From assembly GCA_015680685.1 (NCBI GenBank), contig MNCI01004881.1:880980-944979 (forward strand): a DNA stretch of 64,000 nt, given 5' to 3'. Below are positions 54,573-64,000 of the stretch, in pieces (positions within the stretch are counted from its first letter, which is position 1; each line of letters starts with the position of its first letter). The notes under the pieces are model-generated. The model ran no database searches. It was given only the letters and a program-made list of their open reading frames with translations, and was not told where the DNA came from. A program made the translations under genes and the position numbers. Source of the stretch: Gnetum montanum. Lineage: Eukaryota; Streptophyta; Gnetopsida; Gnetales; Gnetaceae.

Positions 54573-56138
54573 TGAAACACCATCAAATTTGGGCTCCTGG
54601 GTCTCAACTACAAATTTTTCTATGTCAAAACTTGGAAAATTTTTTCTAAGTGTTGTGAGTACGATCGCCACTCCTAAGAATATGCTCCAGAGCATAGTCA
54701 ATGTAGTTAACATAAACAGTCCAAATTTGCAAAATTTTTCTAAGTGTCTACAATAGCTACAAAATTTTCCAAGTGTCCTGACTATGCTCTCCCTATTGAG
54801 ACTATGCTTTAGAGTGTAGTCAGTGTAGTTGGTACAGAAATGGCTAGTTTTGAAAATTTGCCTAAGTCTCAAGCTAGAGGTTATCAAGCTAGCTTAGGAT
54901 GGAAGAAACAATTTGGCCAATTTTCTAACTTCTGAGCCTATGCTCCCTACTACGCTCTAGAGCATAGTCAACATAGTTTGTAGAAAGACATTAGTTTTTG
55001 CCAAATTTTTCTAAGTGTTAAGGCTACACTCTCACTATCAAGACTACGCTCTAGAGTGTAGTCAATGTAGTCTACATTGAAACACATTTTTATGGTAAAA
55101 TTTTTCTAACTATTAACTACGCTTAACATAGTTAAGCAAAACCATCTCTATAAGCCTCCATAACTCAGCATGGGCCTTCATCTCAGCTCTAACATTCCTT
55201 CGACAAGCAACATCAGCAATTTGCATTCCATTTGCACTTCCCCATTTGCCCTTAAATTGTACCCACACTCGACACCACTCAAGAGAGTAGACAGTGTAGT
55301 CCCAGAGCATAGTCTCCAAAACTACACTTTTTTGCATTGTTTTCAAGTACATTGTGGTCTGTTTGTCACTCACACATGCAGTCTTAATAGCATAGTCCCA
55401 ACTACCTCTCTACCACGTGGTACCCAATCCATGGCTCACACTAACCCTAGGCTTATAAATACCCTAGTGCTTCATGCTTTATGGATTGGTAGCTTTTGCA
55501 TTCAACTAGCATTTTGACATTTGGCACCTAGGTGCACTTTGCATTTTGGCAAACTTTGGAATACCATAGCGTCGTAGTACATTGCATAGCACACCACAAC
55601 AACCAAGCTGACAAGCACACACACCATGGTAGATGTTAGTCTTTGCAGCCCAAACACCCTAAGAATGTGACTATGCTACCTATTGCACTTATCTATACAC
55701 TGCATACCTCCTCATCTTTCTTTACAATTAACAATGCTCCCATGTGCCCCCCACACCACCACCCCCCTAGCATTCAGGGTGGTGCCACTTTCTCTCTCTC
55801 TCACATGTTCCACATTTTTAGCATTTTCTCTTGCATTTTAGCATTATACTTGCATTTTTCACCATTCTTGCACATATTTGCATGTTTGCACCCTTGTTTT
55901 ACATCAAAAACCTTAACTACACTCACCCCTGTAGACACTGTGGATGTTGCAAATACTATGCAAACCCCTCACATTTCTTTGTCATAACACCCCATAAGTC
56001 CCAATTTGATCAACAAGACTATTCTAGGCACCCCACCTCTGTTTTCCAATAGGCCCTCATGTAGACATAGGGTCAAAGCTATACGACCATGAACCTTTCG
56101 GTGTACCATTCCAACCTTTGACATTTTTGATCACTACA
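54573..56138 (+). repeat. B2 3' LTR (1,566 bp)
   Basis: Starts TGAAACACCATC and ends TTGATCACTACA. U3 (54,630-55,130) holds about four units of roughly 110 bp with a near-palindromic core (CTACGCTCTAGAGCATAG at 54,951; GACTACGCTCTAGAGTGTAG at 55,042). TATA box 'cttataaatacccta' near 55,452. A2 gag resumes at 56,139 (ATGGGAAATGCCACCGCC). Confidence 0.86.
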
Positions 56139-57010
56139 ATGGGAAATGCCACCGCCAAGACAGTAGTACCCTTATGGGTAACTAAATCCATATGGGTACT
56201 ATGTTCAACAATCCATTTCTCCATGAATTTCTTCCAGTCACACCTCATTCCAACATCACTATTACCCTCTAAAGTATCATTGAACTCATTTACCATCTAC
56301 TCATAGGGAGCACCCATATACATACCATCCTCTACATCTGTTTGCACACATCCCTCCGCCCTCAACCCAGTTACCTCCTACTCTATCCATGCAAGGTGAA
56401 ATTCCCCCATAGCTGTAGCAACAAAATGCTACAAGGGTTGTAAATTTGCAACTAACCTTTCAGTTGAGTGGTTTGAATAATCGATCTAAGAAATGACCAT
56501 TTTTCCAACCCAATAGTCCTTCCAAACCCTCACAACCTAATGCAATTAGTCACCATGTATCTGCAACACACTCATCCTCTACATCAGAAACATTTGAAAG
56601 TCCTTCAAACCAAATAATTCCTTAGATCCACACTATGATGCTAACTCATGATGTTTCTAATTGGATTAAGGCTAGAAACCTTCCCATGAAATGATCTGAC
56701 CTAGGAAGTCCTCTTATTTACTTGCAAATTGTAGGACATGTTCCATGTAAGGCTCTTCTTGATTCTAGTTCCAATGTCAATCTCATCTCTTATGCCATGT
56801 ATAAATCTTGAAACCTACCACCTATCAAGAAGAGTAATATCCATTTGAAATTGGAAGACCAATCAATCACTACCCCTTTAGGATTAGTGGAGGACATCAT
56901 GACCATAGTTTTTGGGTGATATTATCCTGCCAATTTTCTTATGATCAAGGTAGAAAAATGCAAAGGTGACTTCCCCATCATTATGGGACACTGTTGATGC
57001 ATGAATGGGC
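56139..57010 (+). pseudogene. A2 gag C-terminus and protease
   Basis: Resumes A2 at the position of A3 16,857 (GNATA.. against GNATAQVA). The P/H/Y-rich gag tail (56,260-56,640) is followed by the protease (56,740-57,000): CKALLDSSSNVNLISYAMYK, WNLPPIKKSNIHLKLEDQSI, TPLGLVEDIM and GDFPIIMGH. The active-site triplet is D-S-S (GAT TCT AGT at 56,761-56,769) instead of D-S/T-G. A short deletion follows PIIMG compared with A3. Confidence 0.7.
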
Positions 57011-60000
57011 ATTAGGGGTCTCTCCTTGAAAATCTCCAAGGAAAATGAATAAGGATGACTTGAGAAGAAGCAAGTTCCATACATCACATACAGTGATAAT
57101 AGGTGTGATTGCATGTAGAAAATATGATCCATTAAAAGTACATTCTTTAAAGCATGCAATCAGTGTGCATAAGAAATTAATATCCAAAGGTGCCTGTACA
57201 TAGCAGCCACAAAGAAGGAGGGCACCCAGTGGCTAACAGCTAACTCTGATAATAGCACATTATGCATGGAACCCTTTGGGAGCTTAAAATGTGCCTATGT
57301 CGAAGACATGGATGAACTTGAGCAAGTTCATCACCAACTCTCTAATGATGATGATGATACCTATTGGGAAGAGTTGGAAATCCCTAATAATTTCAAGCAA
57401 GAGTCCCTAGAGTTAAAAACTCTATCAATGCATTTCTAAACATGGCAAGTTAGTCATAATCAATGCAAATCTTACTCTCGAACAAAAAGATAAACTATTG
57501 AAGGTGGTCAACAAATGGCCAAAAACCTTTACTTGTCCATATCTTGAGCTGATTGAAACTAGTCCAAGGATATGCTATTATCACATTTACACTAACCTAG
57601 CCATGAAGCTAAGAAGACAGCCATAAAGGTAGCTGAACCCCAAGTTGAAGATGATCATCAAAGAGGAAATAGAACAACTCCTCAAGGTAAGGTTCATCTA
57701 TCCTATGGCAGATAGTGAGTGGGTTAGCCCACTTGTAATTGTGCCAAATAAAGGTGGTATGTGGTGGATCTACATCAACTTTAGGTTGTTAAATATGGCA
57801 ACATTTAAAGATCATTTTCTATTGCCATTTTTGGACCAAGTGTTGGACACTATATCTGGGCATTGTTCTTATAACTTCTTGGATGGTTATAGTGGCTATA
57901 ACCAAATCTAGATTGTGCCAAAAAATCAAGCCAACACAACATTCACGAGCCCTTGGGGGACTTTTGCATATTACAAGATTTTATTCAATCTATGTAATGC
58001 CTCTGCAACATTCCAACACATAGTCCTTAGTATTCTTCAATAGAAAATTGGTAGTGGGGTAGAAGTCTTTATGGATGACTTATCTACTTATTAGGCTACA
58101 ATTGAGCAAGCCCTAGATCACCTTGAGAAAATACTGAAAAGATGTGTTGAAATAAACCTTAGGCTCAATTGGTAGAAAATCCATTTGATCTAAGAAGGCA
58201 TAGTACTGGGACATAGAATTACTTAGTAGGGATTGAGGTAGAACTGAAAAAGATAAAGATCATCCAAGGAATCACACGCCAACTAGAGATAGTGAAAGAC
58301 GTCCGATCATTCCCTAGACACACTAACTACTACCAATGATTTATAGAAAATTTCTCTAAGATGGCAAAGTCATTAGTTAAGCTTACAAAGAAAGATGCTT
58401 CATTCATTTAGACCAAGGAGTATGAACATGCATTCCAATAGCTAAAGAAAAAACTCATAGAAACTCCAATTCTACAAGCACTAGACAAATTCAAAACATT
58501 TCACATAATGACCAATGCATCTAATTATGTCATGGAAGCTATCTAACATAGTTGGATGATAAGAAACATCCATACTACATCCACTACATGAGCCGAAGCA
58601 TTGTGGGTGCATATTTGAATTACGCCACAACTAAGAAAGAACTAATGGTAGTGGTGTATGCTCTCAAAACGTTTAGGCACTATGTGCTTGGTTATAAGGT
58701 GTTTTTGCACACAGATCACCATCCACTTCCTAATGAACAAGCCAATTGTGAGCCACTATATCATACGATGGTTGGTGATCTTGTAGGAATTCGATCTCAC
58801 AATGGTAGATTGAAAAGGGATTGAGAATGTAGTCATCAACCATCTCTCTCAGTTAAGATGGGATAACAAGGAAGAGGAGAGCCCACTCTCTAATCAATTT
58901 CTAGATGAACTCCTCTTTACAAGAACAATAAATGATCAAGTGTCTACTAAACCAAAATGATACGACAACATCCTCACTTACCTTTTCACTTAGGAGATGC
59001 CACAAGATATGGACTTTAGGAAGAAATAATAGTTTCTTCATTAAGCTAAGTACTTCATGGAAATCAATAGACACCTTTACAGTATGTGTGCTAATGGCCT
59101 AGTTCATTGGTGTGTCCCTGATACGAGCCAATTGCATGTTCTCTAGGATGCTCATAAAGGCCCCTATGAAGGCCACTATGTTGGGAGATGCATGGCCATA
59201 AAAATCTTAATCACAAGATACTATTTGCCTACATTCTTCAGGGAAATCCTTCAATCTATCTGATCCTATGAGTGTTGTCAATAAGATGGTGGGATGACTG
59301 CTCAAATGGAGGATCCTCAATAGTGGATTCAATCATTAGAGCCCTTTGACATCCCCCCCCTAAACTTCATGGGTCCCATCAAACCCATGTCCAATGAAAA
59401 GGCATACATCATCATAGCAGTCGACTACTACACTAAATGGGTAGAAGTAGTAGTTGTCACTGACTATACATCATCCACTATTACTTGATTTGTACAACAA
59501 AATGTTGTAAACAGGTTTGGAAAGCCATGTGCACTAATTTCTAACAATGGAACTCATTTTATAGGTCCACTTTTTGAAAACTCATGTAACACTTGGGGGT
59601 TAAACATAAATTAATAACATCCTATCATCCCCTCCCCCCAAGCCAACAGTCAAGCAAAGGTAACTAATAAGGAGATTACAAAGATTCTAACAAGAAGTAT
59701 TAGTAAATATAGGAGAGACTGGAGCACAAAACTCAAATATGCCCTTTGGGCCTATCACTCAACATGGAAACTCCCTATTGGCTACTTTCCCTATGAATTA
59801 TTGTATAGAAAACTTCCAACGCACCTAATTCAATCTGAGCTCCATACACTCTCAACAACCTGTCATTTGAATCTTAACCTAAGTCTCACATAAAAAGAAA
59901 GACTGACCAACCTCAATGTGCTAGATGAAAATCTATTAGTAGCCCTATCTTTGGATGAAGTGCACAAGGCATTCAACAAGTAATGACATGACCTTAGAAT

Positions 60001-60215
60001 ATGGAAAGTAAAATTTCAACCTAGAGATAAGTTTCTCTATTGGAACCCCACACATGTACCCCAGAAAAAAAAGTTTCAAACATTGTCAAAGGGTCCTTAT
60101 ATAATTGCTAAAAACCTTTCTCTTTTGGGTCATGTTAATCTACAAATCTAAGAGCCCAAATAAAAAGCAATTGGTCAACATCCAATAAGTAAAGCCTTTC
60201 CATGAACCCAAGCAA
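57011..60215 (+). pseudogene. A2 pol: RT, RNase H, integrase
   Basis: Connector WEELEIPNNFKQESLELKTL (57,364). RT: KMIIKEEIEQLLKVRFIYPM, DSEWVSPLVIVPNKGG, FLDGYSGYNQI and VFMDDL (FMDD near 58,070). RNase H: DKKHPYYIHYM, SIVGAYLNYATTKKELMVVV and KTFRHYVLGYKVFLHTDHH. Integrase: VLxDAHKGPYEGHYVG with CECCQ-like end, PITPM, FTxSNNGTHF and ANSQAK in place of ANGQAE. Two places (59,353-59,361 and 59,632-59,639) carry extra C runs not seen in A1 or A3. Stops and indels throughout. Confidence 0.85.
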
Positions 60216-60282
60216 GCTAATGCAACAAATACCTCAATGGATGAACAACCACACTCAATTTTTCAAATCTCCTCCTTCCAAC

Positions 60283-60300
60283 TTAGTCATGGGGGAGATG
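60283..60300 (+). promoter_or_regulatory. A2 internal polypurine-tract-like site
   Basis: CTTAGTCATGGGGGAGATG directly after pol, identical in core to A3 21,004-21,020. Confidence 0.6.
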
Positions 60301-61870
60301 CCCATCCGTGCTAATCATTCATATGGCTTCTCAATTTTTCTCTTTTTTGTTTTCCACATTTTTGATTTTGAAAGTTATTTATTTTACATTTTTTTATGTT
60401 CAAAATTTTTCCTATTTTTACACCATTTTTTGTTTTACATCATCATTAGTACATTTAAATCTTTCTTGATTATTTTACACTTTCTTATATATTTTACTTT
60501 TCTTGAGTGTGATTTTCAACTTTTTGCTAATAAACATGCTTTGTGCCAATAGAACACAATGGTGTTGTAGCTGTTACTAATGGTGGTTTGTGCTTGATGT
60601 TTTGTTTGCTAATGTCTAGTTTCTATTTTTGAATTTTTGTATCGATGGCTAAGTCATGACTTATTTTTCATGGAACAGGCAATAAGTCCATAACATCCAC
60701 CCATTCACAAACTCTATGATTTTCCTTGTTTTTGAAGTTTCAAGTCCCTTTCATTAAATAGACTTTTAATAAATTGGTGACCTTGGTAGTTTCTGAAATT
60801 GAGAAGGATTCAACAGTTTGTATAAGTTGTGACTTCAAGGGGACTCAATACTCTTTATACTCTTCTACTTACTTGGGTGCTTGAGTGTTTTCATAGAATT
60901 CTTACCATTCCATGTCGTCCACTAATACGAAGTTAAATAAAGTCTTTGCATGGTGTGGTTCCAATCCAAAAAGAAAGAAAAGAAAAAAATAACAAAAATT
61001 AAAAATTAAAAAAATTAATAAAAACATGAAGGAAATTCAAAGCACACCCCTTAGACAAATAAATGGGCTACAAGCACTAGTTATGGGACTAGAAATACAT
61101 GTTACCCATGCCTAAAGGTCCCCTTAAACTAAGGCCCTCTCTCACTTCCTACTTCTTTTTTCTTCTCTTCTCTTTATGGAATGGTGGTTGTTTTGTGGGA
61201 GCACTCTTATGTCTTGAAGGGGTGGATCAGTCTTGGAGTGATAATTAGAAGTCATTGAAAGAGGTTGGTTTTGGTTTGGACTAAGGATGGATCTTCTCAG
61301 GTCATTTCAAACACAAAACTCCATAAGGAACTTCTTATGACCTCAATTTGGAATTCCATTCCACCTTCTCCATCATCCATCTCTGCTGACCATAACTCAC
61401 CTCACTGTCGATGTCCATGTTCTTGATTTGGTGTCTTGGTCTAACGTACTTGAATTCTTAGATATAATCTTTCGAGTTTTGGTCTGTAACTTCCATTGAT
61501 CATTAATCACCTATGGGGCCCACGAACTCCTTAGGTTGAGGTTATGCAAGGGCAAATAGGGCATGTGCCTACTATGGGGAGGACCCACTTGCACATCTCT
61601 TAGTTGAATTCATTAAGCACCTTATCCTTAGGAATTCTTGTAGTTAGAATCTTTCATACACCCATGTTCTACATCAAACCATGTGCTCCTTTACATATTT
61701 TATTTAATAAACACATTCTCCATTGAATTTTTCAATTTTGAAGCTTTCAAAGACCCTCTTCAATGATTTCATCATATTCTTGGCTTTTCTATAACTCCAT
61801 GGATCCCAAATTCATTGAAAAATTCCTTGTATTTTTTATAATTTTTAAATTTCAAAATTTTCCCTATGGG
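60301..61870 (+). other. A2 region between pol and ORF-X promoter
   Basis: T-rich first part, AATAAA at 60,936-60,941, then from 60,968 a 55-bp A-rich run with scattered G, T and C. The rest aligns with A1 and A3 and has no recognisable gene. Confidence 0.6.
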
Positions 61871-61972
61871 CTTTGTCTACAAGGCCCTGTTGATGGAGTA
61901 GACCTATATACAAGGCTCCGTATATGAGGCCTCAATGACGTAGTGAAAAAATTCTATATATATGTGTGACCC
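61871..61972 (+). promoter_or_regulatory. A2 internal LTR-like promoter of ORF-X
   Basis: AAGGCCCTGTTGATGGAGTAG and GGCCTCAATGACGTAGTGAA precede CTATATATATGTGTGACCC. Same layout as A1 and A3. The splice donor AGAGGTAGGCT follows at 62,090-62,100. Confidence 0.5.
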
Positions 61973-62193
61973 CACTTGGAAATTTTTACATTTTCTCGTA
62001 AATGCCAAGGGATTTTTTCAAATTTTCAGAGCCCATAACTTCCTAATAGTTTATCCAAATCACTCTATTCTTCAACCCTACAGCTACTAGAGGTAGGCTC
62101 TTTGTTGTGGGGGCCACAACTATGCCATTTTTCACAAAAAAAATTTCACCATTTTTTTAGCTCCCACAAAGGTTTAACTAAGAAATCAACTAT
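61973..62193 (+). other. A2 ORF-X leader, cut by A4
   Basis: 5' untranslated sequence matching A1 7,161-7,390, with the donor GAG/GTAGGC at 62,091-62,096 and a decayed polypurine motif (TTTGTTGTGGGGGCC, 62,101-62,115). A4 is inserted at 62,193, inside the ORF-X 5' intron. Confidence 0.6.
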
Positions 62194-62620
62194 TGATGAG
62201 TGGCGAGGTACCCCTACACTCAACCATACGAATACGAGCGTACACGCGCGATCCGGTCGAACTCCGCAGACTAAATGCCTTAACGCCACAAGAAACACTT
62301 GGGGTTAATCGTTCGTTGTCTTCCCAGGCTTGCTTGTAAGTGTCACGGTGTATGGTTAAGCAAGTCTGAGGTATGTGATTTTTTTGGTATTTTCGGCTTA
62401 TCTTCTATGCTACCAGGAGAAAGGGTTGAGAAAACTAAACTAACTCTAACTAAGATCTAAGTCTAAATTAACTAGCGTCAGCATCCGTTCCCACTTGCCG
62501 GACACACCCTGAACTATGCAACTGCAGCTTACCAAACGCTAATCGTTACTGGGATCGCCACACGTAACGCAAGTGCTCGAAGTGGTCGTACTGAGGCACC
62601 TATTTAGCCTACGTGTGATA

Positions 62621-62900
62621 AGCAGCCGATTCCTTAGCCAGCCGTACACACCCGTGGGTGCTCGTAACTAAGTCGTACTTATCACACGATCTAGCCTAGC
62701 AATGAGCAGCCGATTCCTCAACTAGCCGTACACATTAGACCCGGGAGTTACCAAGCGCAGAATCCTGGAATACGCTACTGGGTTACCAAGCAGCCAATGC
62801 TCGTAATTGAGTCGTACTCATGCATTGCGTCAAGCAGCCGATTCCTTGACTAGCCGTACACGTCCGTAGACGCTCGTAATCAAGTCGTACTTGAACGCAC
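62621..62900 (-). repeat. Tandem repeat in A4 U5
   Basis: AGCAGCCGATTCCT begins at 62,621, 62,705 and 62,833, each followed by 'agccgtacac' and, after a spacer, by 'gctcgtaa.taagtcgtactta'-like words. Unit length is about 84-128 bp. The older A LTRs have a decayed version ('gcttggtaatcctagtag' words near 14,315-14,385). Confidence 0.75.
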
Positions 62901-63136
62901 TAGGAAAGCAGTAAATGAAAGCAATAAATGAAACCACGTGCTGCAAGGTTTATCCAATCAAGTTCGTCTTTATTGCCGTACACAACTTGGGTTCAGGTTA
63001 CAAGCTGCTCGAATAAAGAGCCGTTCACTCTAGGACTCCTACTGCGGGCACATGGGGAAAAATTCTAACTCTGGAGTGATCAATCTGCCAGAGCTTCGCT
63101 ACACTAGCCAGGATTGGGAAATGAAGGGAGTGCCGC

Positions 63137-63146
63137 CTCTTATTTA
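63137..63146 (-). promoter_or_regulatory. TATA box of A4 LTR
   Basis: CTATAAATAA on the minus strand, about 120 bp from the LTR start, as in A3 (about 108 bp). Confidence 0.65.
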
Positions 63147-63165
63147 TAGATATGGCGGCGGGACG

Positions 63166-63240
63166 CGATATCGCGTACGCAATATCGCAGGAGAAGACGT
63201 GATATCGCGTACGCGATATCGCATGGGACGCGATATCGCG
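63166..63240 (-). repeat. Palindromic CGATATCG array in A4 U3
   Basis: Five copies of a CGATATCG/CAATATCG-type word occur within 75 bp just upstream of the TATA box. 63,201-63,220 (GATATCGCGTACGCGATATC) is a perfect 20-bp palindrome. 63,167-63,189 holds a longer version with one mismatch (G.GATATCGCGTACGCAATATCGC). Confidence 0.9.
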
Positions 63241-63265
63241 GCCTAGTGCAAGTCGCGTCTCATCA

Positions 63266-63280
63266 TACCCCCATGACTGA
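63266..63280 (-). promoter_or_regulatory. A4 3' polypurine tract
   Basis: TCAGTCATGGGGGTA on the minus strand abuts the LTR start TGATGAGACG. Confidence 0.8.
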
Positions 63281-64000
63281 ATGAAAACTCGTCCTCGAGT
63301 TCCTTACAATGATATCAGGTAGGTATGGGATTATTAGGGGAAATGGAACTAATGGGATGACATGTGAACGGTCTTTATTACAAGACTTGACAAAAACTGG
63401 TGTTCATGACAACATGGGTGAACACCTTATTACAATGACATCAGGCCACAGTTGGCAGCTGAGAGAAAAGAGGAGAGAGAATAGAAGAGAAGAAGGAAGA
63501 AGAGTCTTGTTGCTGCCAACGCCTAGATTGCGCCTTCCGTTGTCCATCTGTAAGCGCATTATCAATTCCACTCCTTGCATGCTGCTTCAGCGCTGCTCCA
63601 TTCCAAGTGTCTGCTCCAGATCCATTCTGTTGTTGTATGATTTCCATCTGCACACACAACACAATCATATATTAGCAAGGGCGATTAAATCATTAAGTAA
63701 AGCATACCTTGCTTCGGTTTAGGTTCCTTGGCTAAGTTGTGGTATGGCTAATATGGGCCTGGGAAAATGTAGATGATGACTACCGAAGGTATAGGGGTTA
63801 GGAAGAAAAACGAAAAAATCCGGGGCTTAGGATAAAAATCGAAAAATCAGGCCCCGTACCCCCATGACTAATCGCGAACCTCCGGTAGCGTTAGAATGGA
63901 GAGAGAAAAGGAATAGGAATGATAGGTAAAAAGNCCTTCCTTAGTTTGAGAAATGCCAGTCACTAGTTCGTTAAAGTTCTTATTGGAAGGGAACTATACA
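63281..64000 (-). other. A4 internal 3' region
   Basis: No protein is firmly supported. An open frame of 137 codons on the plus strand (63,309-63,722) and a 75-codon frame on the minus strand (63,441-63,668) are probably chance frames. A second polypurine motif (TTAGTCATGGGGGTAC, minus strand, 63,871-63,856) lies 590 bp upstream of the real one. 'ttacaatgatatcagg' recurs as 'ttacaatgacatcagg' (63,305 and 63,431). An undetermined base is at 63,934. Confidence 0.5.

Larger units (their letters stand above)
37474..56138 (+). mobile_element. B2: nearly complete Tat/Ogre-like element (18.7 kb)
   Basis: Order: truncated 5' LTR, leader, gag-protease, long intron holding an antisense gene, RT-RNase H-second RNase H-integrase, minisatellite, 3' untranslated region, polypurine tract, 3' LTR. 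The size and the split between protease and RT are typical of Ogre-type elements. It is inserted in A2 gag, with loss of about 1.1 kb of gag and the first 475 bp or so of the 5' LTR. Decay is strong. Confidence 0.85.
12560..62193 (+). mobile_element. A2: Athila-like carrier element split by nested insertions
   Basis: A2 is traced as five pieces: 5' LTR, primer site and gag start (12,560-13,813); gag (36,804-37,473); gag end to integrase (56,139-60,215); inter-gene region and internal promoter (60,216-62,193). The gaps are A3, B2 and A4. Joins are shown by direct comparison with the less interrupted A3: A2 13,801-13,813 continues at 36,804 exactly where A3 runs through 15,070-15,080, and 56,139 continues at the position equivalent to A3 16,857. 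About 1.1 kb of gag is missing at the B2 insertion. Confidence 0.8.
62194..63265 (-). repeat. A4 3' LTR (1,072 bp, minus orientation)
   Basis: On the minus strand it starts TGATGAGACGCGACTTGC (63,265) and ends CGCCACTCATCA (62,194). TATA box CTATAAATAAG near 63,146-63,137. The block GTACGGCAATAAAGACGAAC (near 62,965) matches GTGCGGCAATAAAGATGAAC in A3. U3 carries a CpG-rich palindromic array. U5 carries a tandem repeat around AGCAGCCGATTCCT. Confidence 0.86.
62194..64000 (-). mobile_element. A4: young A-family element, 3' end, minus orientation
   Basis: Only the 3' LTR and about 735 bp of internal sequence are in the window; the element continues to the right. LTR ends (TGATGAG..ACTCATCA), TATA box, R block with AATAAAGA and polypurine tract all match family A. 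CpG is retained. The last 5 host bases before it are ACTAT, so its target duplication should be ACTAT beyond the right end of the element. Confidence 0.85.

Noticed and set aside
55643-56052. Hydrophobic frames in the B2 3' LTR
   Set aside because: They result from C/T-rich R-U5 sequence that aligns with the other B LTRs. Not a gene.
59350-59640. C-run replacements in A2 integrase as a programmed feature
   Set aside because: Two runs of C replace or extend ordinary sequence found in A1 and A3. Slippage, sequencing or assembly error is more likely than function.
63309-63722. 137-codon plus-strand frame in A4 as a gene
   Set aside because: It runs against the element orientation, starts close to the polypurine tract and has no recognisable motif. 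It is open mainly because the copy is young and CpG-rich.

Overview
This window is plant nuclear DNA made almost entirely of nested, decayed Ty3/gypsy LTR retrotransposons. I found no host gene, tRNA, rRNA or CRISPR array. The depth of nesting, the CpG loss in old copies and the lack of single-copy sequence suggest a very large plant genome (gymnosperm or fern type). The species cannot be named from the sequence. Two families recur. Family A is Athila-like: LTRs of about 0.9-1.1 kb that start TGATGA and end TCATCA, a tRNA-Asp-type primer site, gag-pol, then a second gene here called ORF-X. Family B belongs to the Tat/Ogre group: LTRs of about 1.5 kb that start TGAAACA and end in TACA, a gag-pro unit separated from RT-RH-INT by a long intron, a second plant-type RNase H, and a 30-bp minisatellite after pol.

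Layout. 1-3,704: 3' end of B0, inserted in the pol gene of A1. 3,705-11,603: rest of A1 with its 3' LTR. 11,604-12,559: older A-like relic. 12,560-62,193: A2, a carrier holding A3 (13,814-36,803) inside its gag and B2 (37,474-56,138) further along gag. A3 itself carries B1 (25,222-34,968) inside ORF-X. 62,194-64,000: 3' LTR and 3' flank of A4, a younger minus-strand A element inserted in A2. B1 and A4 keep their CpGs and are the youngest. A1-A3, B0 and B2 are heavily C-to-T decayed.

Most notable content. (1) B elements carry a spliced gene on the strand opposite to pol, inside the intron between protease and RT. It has four exons with matching intron phases in B1, and intron positions are conserved in B2. 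Its N-terminal half resembles FCP1/NIF (CTD-phosphatase-like HAD) domains with catalytic residues lost. (2) B1 ends in a roughly 670-bp inverted repeat with two U5 termini and a perfect 5-bp target duplication (AAAGG), as if a snap-back cDNA had integrated. (3) A elements appear to contain two transcription units: gag-pol ending in an internal poly(A)-like tract, then an LTR-like promoter with TATA box, a 5'UTR intron and ORF-X. The polypurine-tract motif is repeated at the module borders.

Almost all coding regions are pseudogenes. Boundaries come from reading and from comparing the copies with one another, without database searches.
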